This document shows, one piece after another, positions 56,749-64,000 of a DNA stretch of 64,000 bases (position 1 is the stretch's first letter; the number at the start of each line of letters is the position of its first letter). Under the pieces are notes generated by a model. That model had not been told where the DNA came from. It did not search any database and saw nothing but the letters and a program-made list of their open reading frames with translations. The translations under genes were made by a program, and so were the position numbers. The DNA comes from Lytechinus variegatus. Lineage: Eukaryota; Echinodermata; Echinoidea; Temnopleuroida; Toxopneustidae. The DNA lies in the NCBI RefSeq assembly GCF_018143015.1, contig NC_054741.1, positions 16,863,736 through 16,927,735 on the forward strand, written 5' to 3'.

Positions 56749-56881
56749 TCATCTCACAAAACTCACACAGCTGGGATAAATCACTCTCTAAACATTGTAT
56801 CTTTTGTGCTTGTGACTCGGGAGTGGGAGTGGGTGTGGGTGTGGGTCTGTGGGAGTGTATGGGGGTAGAAACGTCAGTCAT
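56714..56881 (-). pseudogene. LINE ORF1 N-terminal remnant fused to the RT region
   Basis: An ATG at 56881 opens a 55-codon frame: MTDVSTPIHS, a Thr-Pro repeat, then AQKIQCLESDLSQLCEFCEM, which looks like the Cys-containing coiled start of a LINE ORF1. It then crosses into the RT region out of frame and stops at 56714. This frame and the RT frame meet at about 56.75 kb, which marks the deletion junction. Confidence 0.6.
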
Positions 56882-57306
56882 GGCACTTGACCGACAGCAG
56901 TATAGGTAGTCCTACGACAACGGGTAAAAGTTGTGTATCGTAGTCTCCTTTTCCAAAACCCTTCTTAATGATGTCTTCTCTCGTACAATCTTAGGTAAAT
57001 CTTGATCTATTTTACATAGAATATAGTGCACCGTAACGTATAAGCTATCTTCTGGAGTAAATAATTTCATTGGGTCTCTTGTCTTAACTGTATCTCTTTA
57101 TTTAACATTTGGACTTTTGCGATGCACATTTTTGTATGGCCACAACATTTTCAAAGAAACTACAGATGTTATTCAAACGTTTATTGTGTAAATTATTTTG
57201 TATAATTCTAAGTTAATTTCCTGAACATTGCCTTGTATTCTTATGATTTTATATCAAAAATGTGTTTTATTTTCATAATTTTAATTTGCAACGTCATGTT
57301 CTCAAC

Positions 57307-57309
57307 ATG

Positions 57310-57335
<26 letters not shown>
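57307..57335. repeat. (TA)n microsatellite
   Basis: About 14 TA dinucleotides. Confidence 0.95.
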
Positions 57336-57341
<6 letters not shown>

Positions 57342-57639
57342 CCTATTATCAATGATTTTACAATTAAAAGATTTAAATCTAATTGTTTACGTCATTTTTT
57401 GAGTTAAGTTAGTATTTTTACAGTGAGAGCAGAATAAAACCTTAGAACTGGTCACACCTTATCCTGAACAAATCTTAATCATCATGAAATGTGTAACTTT
57501 TAAGCAAGTTCGACCATCAGACGGTCTGGATAACATCAAGACCTTGTTAATTTTACGCACGAGCTGCGTCTTAACTGGTATATCAAGACAACCAATTCAA
57601 CTCATCAGGATCACCGCCTGTCAAAATTACTTGACAGAT

Positions 57640-57950
57640 AGGAGCAACCAATGAACGTGCATAGAAGACTTGCTACGGGCCGTTGGCTCCTTAAGCAGGG
57701 TTTTGATTGGTCGGCTGTACCGAGAGAGTGGCACGCGCGCTATTCTGATTGGCTGCGCCGCGAGAGGCATGGTAGTGCAGTGTGGGGTGTGTTCTCCGTA
57801 GGGGGAGATGCGGTGATGGCGATTCCAGTCACCAACCACACTGATGCGTGCTTTAGCTGGCCCATCCCACCCCAGAACTGGTATCAGGGACTTGCCTGGA
57901 CTGTCGGTTCAAACGGATAATAACACTTGTTGCTGGGATGAATATATAAG
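57640..57950 (+). promoter_or_regulatory. CCAAT/TATA promoter of the SNAG-domain gene
   Basis: CCAAT at 57648-57652 and inverted CCAAT at 57706-57710 (GATTGGTC) and 57748-57752 (GATTGGCT) lie in a CpG-rich stretch upstream of TATATAAG at 57943-57950. NF-Y-type boxes and a TATA box in this order predict transcription from about 57975, giving a 5' UTR of about 510 nt. Several short upstream frames (for example ATG at about 58116, 14 codons) precede the start codon. Confidence 0.7.
57943..57950 (+). promoter_or_regulatory. TATA box
   Basis: TATATAAG, about 200 bp downstream of the last CCAAT box and about 535 bp upstream of the start codon. Confidence 0.6.
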
Positions 57951-58485
57951 GTGGATACGCAGTATATATAGGATCTAAACATCGCTTGGTGTCCAGTCTG
58001 GCCGGTTGTTGCCCATCTCTCCATCTCACCCTCCTCCTCTTCCAAGCGAAGCTTCATCATCAGCATCATCATCATCATCAACTTTCAACTCAACCTATAT
58101 TTCACCTTTGATATTATGATTGTGTTGAATCATCTTACTTTACCCTTAACGCTATTGTGAGTCAGTGTGTGTCACTGGAGAAGACCACCACCATACTGCA
58201 ACATCGACCCCGCATCACTTTCAAAGCAGGAGGAATCGTCATCATCTTACATTCGATATCATCCCTACCGTCAATATCCGAGTTGTATCACATATTGTTT
58301 ATTCCATTTTTCATTCCAATCTCACTGACAGACTGAGGAGAAGAAAAAACTCTTTTGAAAAAGAAATCGTCATTAAATGTACTTATATGTTCAGTCGTTT
58401 AAAACATTGCATCATAGTTATTGAGTAAGAAGAAAGAGCACTATTCCTAATACTAGAACTGCAGCAACATCCAACCCGCATCATC

Positions 58486-58585
58486 ATGCCTCGCTCTTTC
58501 CTAGTCCGCCGTGTCTCCCGGCCGAACAAGGAGAAGGCTGCAATGTGGGACTGCTTCGCCGCTTCTGCAGAAACAGCCATTCAAA
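58486..58585 (+). CDS. First coding exon of a SNAG-domain transcription factor
   Basis: ATG at 58486 opens MPRSFLVRRVSRPNKEK, then AAMWDCFAASAETAIQ, ending in phase 1 at a CAAA|GTAAGT donor. MPRSFLV is the SNAG motif found at the extreme N terminus of Snail, Scratch, GFI1 and related zinc-finger repressors. It mimics the histone H3 tail and recruits the LSD1/CoREST corepressor. The motif must be N-terminal, which fixes the start. Residues after position 9 do not match the Snail, Scratch or GFI1 sequences I know, so the subfamily is left open (Ovo-like and INSM-like are alternatives). No zinc-finger exon appears before the window ends, so only the first coding exon is here. Confidence 0.85.
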
Positions 58586-61500
58586 GTAAGTTTTCATCTT
58601 TTATTTAATCATCGCCAGTAAAAACAAAAAAACAACTAGTTTTTAGTTAAATCAATTTTGACAGCAAGTTATGTTTATGACGCTTTGATTCTGTACTTTA
58701 TACCCCTATACTCTGGAGTGCCCCATCTCAAATTCACAAGGAAAGTGGGATGTAACAAAACTAGATTTGTGAACTTTCTGGCTCCTTGAAAAGAATTTCG
58801 ACGGTTAAGTTTCAAAATATGTTGTGGTAATTATATACATTGCTAAAACCATGACTTTTAGCCTAATTGAATTTCATTTTATTTGTCTCAGAACGACAAG
58901 TGTACTTTTCCAAGGAACAAAATCTCGTCTTCTAAATTTAGACCTGAAAAAAAATCTGAGATTGACAATATTAGGGAAGGTGATCTGGAAAGTTTCCCTC
59001 AATTATCGTCTAAAATGAACAAATTCACCTCCTAGTTCGGATTCATTTTCTTAATTCGATACCAAAATTCTTCTCGGTCCATCTGTCTTTAAAGTACAAC
59101 AAAATTTTGTGCTAATTAAGGTTGAAAAACAATTTCTCCATCGGGAAGGCGATCAAGCGTAAAACGAGGTCTTCAACTTGCTCGTAACACGCTTCGTTTG
59201 TTGTACCGAGGATGGAAGGGACTCCTCTTACCCCCAGTTTATAGTTAGGTCTCCCGTTGATGAAGATGGTAAGTTGGTGAAAAGGACTCCCTGATGAGGA
59301 TGGCCGAGTGGTCAAGCGTATCGCGGTCAATTTCATTGCTTCGATCAAATGGTCAGTCCTCTTCTGTTGACCCATGGGTCATGTGGGTTAGCCAACCAAA
59401 TTTTGTTTGTCTTTTCACATGGCGCGCGACCGAAACTCCCTCCAGATAGGCCGTTGAAATACATGTGGGATTCCATTACCTTTTGAATTCAAACTCTACC
59501 AGATACTGGTAGAAAATGAAAAGAAACTTGAAGATTACAATAATAAAGGATAGCTCGAAGGTTTCCTTTTTTTGTTTGGTTAAACAATAAGTTAGGGGAG
59601 TGATGTGTTTTTAAATGCTGAAAACAATGTGATCGTTCATCTATTATCACCTGATTATTGCTGGTGACTTTGATATCTTTGAATCTACTGATTTACGATA
59701 CTCGACCCAATGTTCGACGTATTATATTGTTTCTTCATTTGAAATCCATACTTATAATCATTGCAGATTTACCTGTCAAATGCAGTCAAAATGTTTTTGA
59801 TAGGTATAATGACCTGATTATTTTGCACTGATATACATCATGATCTAAAAAATGATTTTTTTTTCGTACAGTTACAATAAGTTAATATTATTGAAATCAA
59901 AACAGAGCACCGAATAATTCGTTCGAATTTATGTCCATTTTCCTTTTTTTTCTTTTTTCAGTTTTATTATTAAGATACTCGCTTATCATAAACAAAATAA
60001 TAGGGCCTGATACGAAGTGAATAAGTGAAATGAATTGACAATATTGTTTTGTTTACAAATCTCTATATCATCTTATCATAATATCTTCAGTGAGATGACT
60101 ACGTTCTATTATTCATAACTGGTATTGATACATCAGATTATAAAACTTTGTTACTTCATGTTAGCTATTTACACGAACAGGTTGTACCTATTCATTGTAA
60201 AAAAAAACACTGACGCGCGGAGTTAGTCCTATAACCACTTGGCATCTCAGCTCATTGAGAACAACTGCCGGTAACTCGTACTATTTCTCCCATCCGATAA
60301 ACAAAAGAAAAAAGGTCTAACTTTCTTAAACAATTTACTCCCAATGTCTTTCCTTACTCCTACCCATTTTCTCACTGTTTTTCAGACCGAGTATATACGA
60401 AAGCAAATTAACATCTCACGGTTCTAGAAATTCAAAGTTAATGGAACTAACGAGCGAATTAAGCATCGTTATGTTGTTAGGGTTGTTGTGCAGACGATCC
60501 GAGATCTTTCTCTGGGTTTTCATCCACTTTTTTCCCGCCAGATCCCACGGGGTTTCTTTACCGTGGTGATTTGGGTGAAACCACCTTTGTACTCGATTCT
60601 CTCGACTAAAGCCTTGTTTCGACTCGGCGGGGGCTTGTCTTTAGTGATATTTTGTTCAAGCTAATAGGCAAGTTATTTCCATGATTAACCGGCATTGCAC
60701 TTTCGCGAAATTCCGACAGCTTTGCGTCATTATTTCTAGGTGGTGGTGGTGGTATAGTTTCTCTCCTGCTCCATTGTTTCATGAAAAAAAATCATTAAAC
60801 TTAATTTCTTCTTAATAACTGCAAAGTACCCGATCCCAAGAATCACGTTTTACAAAAATTTAATTAGAGTCCAAGACCTGCTTCTTTATTTATAATATTA
60901 TCACAAAGAACATTTGATTGACAAAAATGACAAATACAGATCTCAGCTAGTAAAACTTAAAAAAAAAATGAATTCGATCGTTATGCTTACATTGATTATC
61001 TATTACCTATTTTTGCTTATGAACTTACCATTACCCAGTTAAAGAAAAATCGTGACTTTTAACACAATAAGGATAACACGTGAGTCTCGATAAGCCGTCA
61101 CTTCTCATTAATATCCTGTTAAAAGCTACGAAAAAGCCTCAAGAAATAGGCAAAGCTACCTCCTCGCAACACCCCTCATTTCTCTTCTTTTTCTTTTTCT
61201 CCCCTTGTTTATAGACCATGCTATTTGAATATGAAACAGGTGAAATGGAATGTCACACTTTCGGTCTAGATATTTCTGCCTTTTTTTTACTAGGATCTAG
61301 TTGATATCAAGTGATTTTTGACTGGGAATGTTATGTATTTGTGACCCGAGTTGAGGTCGTTTCCCTGGGGAGTCGAAGCCCCGACTTTGACCTGGACTGA
61401 AAGTGGCAGACCTCTGCTCCAAGCTAAGCGCACACTCCTTTAAATGTCAGAATTTTGCATCAGAGGTAAAAATAACTGTTACAAAAACGTGCCGAGTATC

Positions 61501-64000
61501 CATAAAACTGTGAAAACCTATCCATTTTATTCTCCTTTACAACTGCGGGCAAAAAATATTTAATTAGAAAGTATTTGTCCCCTTTAAAATATGAATCTAG
61601 AATATTGTCTTAAAATTAAGCTCCAGAAACACAATTTCCATTTTAATTCATTTTAATTCATCTCCATTATTTGCTTTTCGCCATTTTACGAACGTTCAAT
61701 AATTTTTTTTTTTCGGAACTGTCATGTCTAAACCCGAACTCATGCCAGTGATAGACTGAGTAAAATGTATTGTAAATCGGCATAATCTTATAAAAGTGAA
61801 ATATAAACCGACTATATATTCTATTCGAATGTATTATGAAATTGACCTCTTTGAGTTTCATTTTTTAGAATAAAATATTAAGTTCTATCCTTGTTTGATT
61901 TTTATATAGTTGCTCAAATCAACTTGTTGATGAACCGATCAGGCCTTTAATAACTTTATTAATTCAATATTTGCATTGTCTACGAATTTTTTTTCAAATC
62001 TTTTCTCTTTCTCTCTTCCTTCCTTCTCAAATCTTTCTCTAATCTACTCCTCCTCCTCTCCTCCTCTTTCTCCTTCTTCTTCTTCTTTCTTCTTCTTCTT
62101 TTTCTTCTTCTTCATCGTTATCATCATCTTCTTCTTCTTTATCTCCTTCATCTTCTTCTTCTCCATTATCCAATCAAGTTTACCCCCGTTTCATTGCACC
62201 CCTGAAGTCTCTTGTGAGCGCGAGTCATTGCCACTGTATGCAGGGCTTTCTTGGAAGAACTTTAAAATAGATAGCGGTCAAAGTGATTAAGAGCGCGAAG
62301 ATGATACTCATATGGGTCGTTGCTGGTAGAAGGTGGTAGAGGCTTACAAGCGAGATAATAACGATTCGCCTGGGCTCTTAGCCAAGTCTTATGATGACGA
62401 GGATGATTATGATGATGATGATGAGTTCAATTGTCAGCATGACGTCTGCGTTGTTAATGGCAACCTCATCTTCATGAACAAGATGGCCACCAATATAAAC
62501 GAACTTTAAGAAATCATCTCTTTTTCTTCCTTAATTGTATACAACTGCACTCTTAAAGTGAACACTTACTAATTTCATTTTAGATTGAAGTTTTATTTAT
62601 GTTTGTAATATGGACGTTTGTATGGGAATGTCCAGTGAGCAGGACTACATATTTGAAATAAGGACATCTGAGTGCCCATTTAACAGATTTGACCAGTTTA
62701 TCAGATATTTGAATAAAAAATAGTCATGAAATACCAGTAATCTCTCTAAATCACAACAGGCGATCAGATGGTCTTACGGCTACTAAATCCAGTCTGAGCC
62801 GATTGGCCGTCAAAATGTCGTCTTGTAAAGAACGCACATCGACCATAAACACATCGTTTAGACTATAAAATAATAACCATAAAGCTTCTCGAAATATTTA
62901 TTTTCTAGAAAGGTTTGGATTAACCGTTCACTCGGCGCCCAAAGGAGTTTACGTCGATTTTTTTTCTCAAGTTGGTTATCCCTTCTTCCTTTTCTTCTCC
63001 CCCCCCTCTCTCTCTCTTCTTTCTCTGTCCTCTTATGGTCATGATCATTCATTCTCCTCTTCCTCCTCCTCCTTCTCCTCCTTTCATTCCTTCGGATGTT
63101 CATTGGGATCGGGCGTAAAGGAATTCACCACCGAGGGGGAAACGGGTAAAAATGCAGGAGCGGTATGCTCCCATTCGCTTTTCGATTCGGTTAAAATTCC
63201 TCTCCAAATCTATCTGCCGAAATCTAAAGCAAGTCTTGGGTTTGGATGGCACGCTACTGGGCTCACGCGACCAATAGAACAGGGTGCGTTCCAGGTATGG
63301 AGGGGGGGGGGGGGGGTCATTCTTTCATTTGGTTGGTGTGAACTGACACTTCAAACTTTCAATCTACCCTACAAAATGATATAAATTTCTTCTATATTTT
63401 TTTCTTGTAATTCCTTTCCTCATTTGGGCCGAAATATGCCAACTATACAGCGATGGGTTTTATTTAAATAATCCAGCATTTATCTTATTGACATCAGTTC
63501 AATCAATAATTCGTTTCGCTGGGGTTTGCTGATCTGTATTTGAACTTTTTTTCTATGAGATTTGTTTTATATGTAATCTTTTTAATCAATATCAATCATT
63601 TGACATCGACATTTCCACTGTCAAAATCCACAGTTGCTACCCGAGGTTTTTCTATTTAAGTTTATTAGGTTTAGTGTCCTAACATAGCATGGAACCTTTC
63701 TGTTTATTTATTTCTTTTTAATTTCGATGGGCTAGTGATAGTTTTTATCATCAATGCCCTATTTAAATGCTTCCTGGATGTTAAAAACCGACTCACAATC
63801 CTGTTAATATTTTGTTTTCTTTTAAACTAACGATAAAGAGTATAAGTTAGGTTTGGTAAAGAGACTAGGCGTAAGTAGATCGCAGGAGAGAGAAAAAACG
63901 GCCTGTTAGATTCCTGTGCAATCTCTCCCCGAACCGGGTGGCCGTGCTTATGACCATATTTGGGCATTTGGTCGCGTGGCAAAGTTGGCGAGGGCATCAT
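58586..64000 (+). other. First intron of the SNAG-domain gene, repeat-poor
   Basis: No further coding exon with zinc-finger spacing was found. Few transposon remnants are visible. There are pyrimidine-rich tracts at about 61990-62165 and 62995-63090 and a G run at 63301-63316. Higher-complexity, higher-GC patches lie near 60480-60760, 61330-61440 and 62740-62850. The rest is AT-rich. Confidence 0.55.
61990..62165. repeat. CTT/TCC pyrimidine tract
   Basis: Imperfect CTT/TTC repeats. The Ser/Phe-rich frame across it is an artefact. Confidence 0.9.

Larger units (their letters stand above)
55110..56900 (-). mobile_element. Internally deleted non-LTR retrotransposon (CR1/L2/jockey-like LINE)
   Basis: Reading on the minus strand: an ORF1-like start, a junction, the second half of the reverse transcriptase, a 3' UTR of about 600 bp with a strong hairpin, and a terminal (GAATT)n tail at 55110-55130. 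The endonuclease and the first RT motifs are missing. The exact 5' boundary past 56.9 kb is uncertain. Confidence 0.85.

Noticed and set aside
59285..59375. tRNA-like A box GATGGCCGAGTGGTCAAGCG
   Set aside because: It resembles the D-arm of a Leu/Ser tRNA, but no B box follows within tRNA distance and no acceptor stem forms. At most a tRNA relic.
61976..62290. Ser/Phe-rich 104-codon frame
   Set aside because: Product of a CTT/TCC pyrimidine tract; no signal of coding constraint.

Overview
This window looks like an AT-rich nuclear contig from a marine invertebrate, most likely an echinoderm (probably a sea urchin). The case rests on intron-rich genes with animal GT-AG splice sites, a complete EIF2AK1 (HRI) eIF2-alpha kinase gene, a SNAG-domain transcription-factor first exon, and a dense load of small fold-back transposons, tRNA-derived SINEs and LINE 3' ends. 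The species call is inference from overall character; no database search was possible.

Layout. 1-4.3 kb: a 57-bp satellite and small inverted-repeat elements. 4337-5995 (minus): an intronless GT31 beta-1,3-glycosyltransferase with an unusually long charged stem, and a CRE/YY1-type promoter candidate near 6.4 kb. 7.7-11.4 kb: minisatellite, inverted-repeat elements and a nested inverted repeat that encloses a CpG-rich, promoter-like patch. 11.7-30.8 kb (plus): EIF2AK1, one likely 5'-UTR exon and 13 coding exons whose phases all agree, giving a 797-residue reading frame. Its introns carry at least ten mobile elements. 31-57 kb: no convincing host gene. This stretch is a mosaic of MITE-like palindromes, Helentron/HINE-like elements with about 163-bp internal repeats, SINEs, microsatellites and one internally deleted LINE. 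57.6-64 kb (plus): a CCAAT/TATA promoter, a long 5' UTR and the first coding exon of a SNAG-domain protein, followed by intron sequence that is much poorer in transposons than the rest.

Biology. The kinase would phosphorylate eIF2-alpha in the integrated stress response. Its reading frame lacks the residues known to bind heme in mammalian HRI and has a Lys-to-Thr change in the catalytic loop. The glycosyltransferase would act in the Golgi. The SNAG peptide would recruit a LSD1/CoREST-type corepressor in the nucleus. I see no functional link among the three genes.

The most noteworthy non-genic signals are: a hairpin in LINE 3' ends whose stem differs between two copies but stays paired; three HINE-like elements that together carry eleven perfect nuclear-receptor DR1 motifs at fixed spacing; TTAA-flanked MITEs with a CRE palindrome in each arm; and a two-way 15-16 bp minisatellite. 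I found no evidence for a wholly new multi-gene system.
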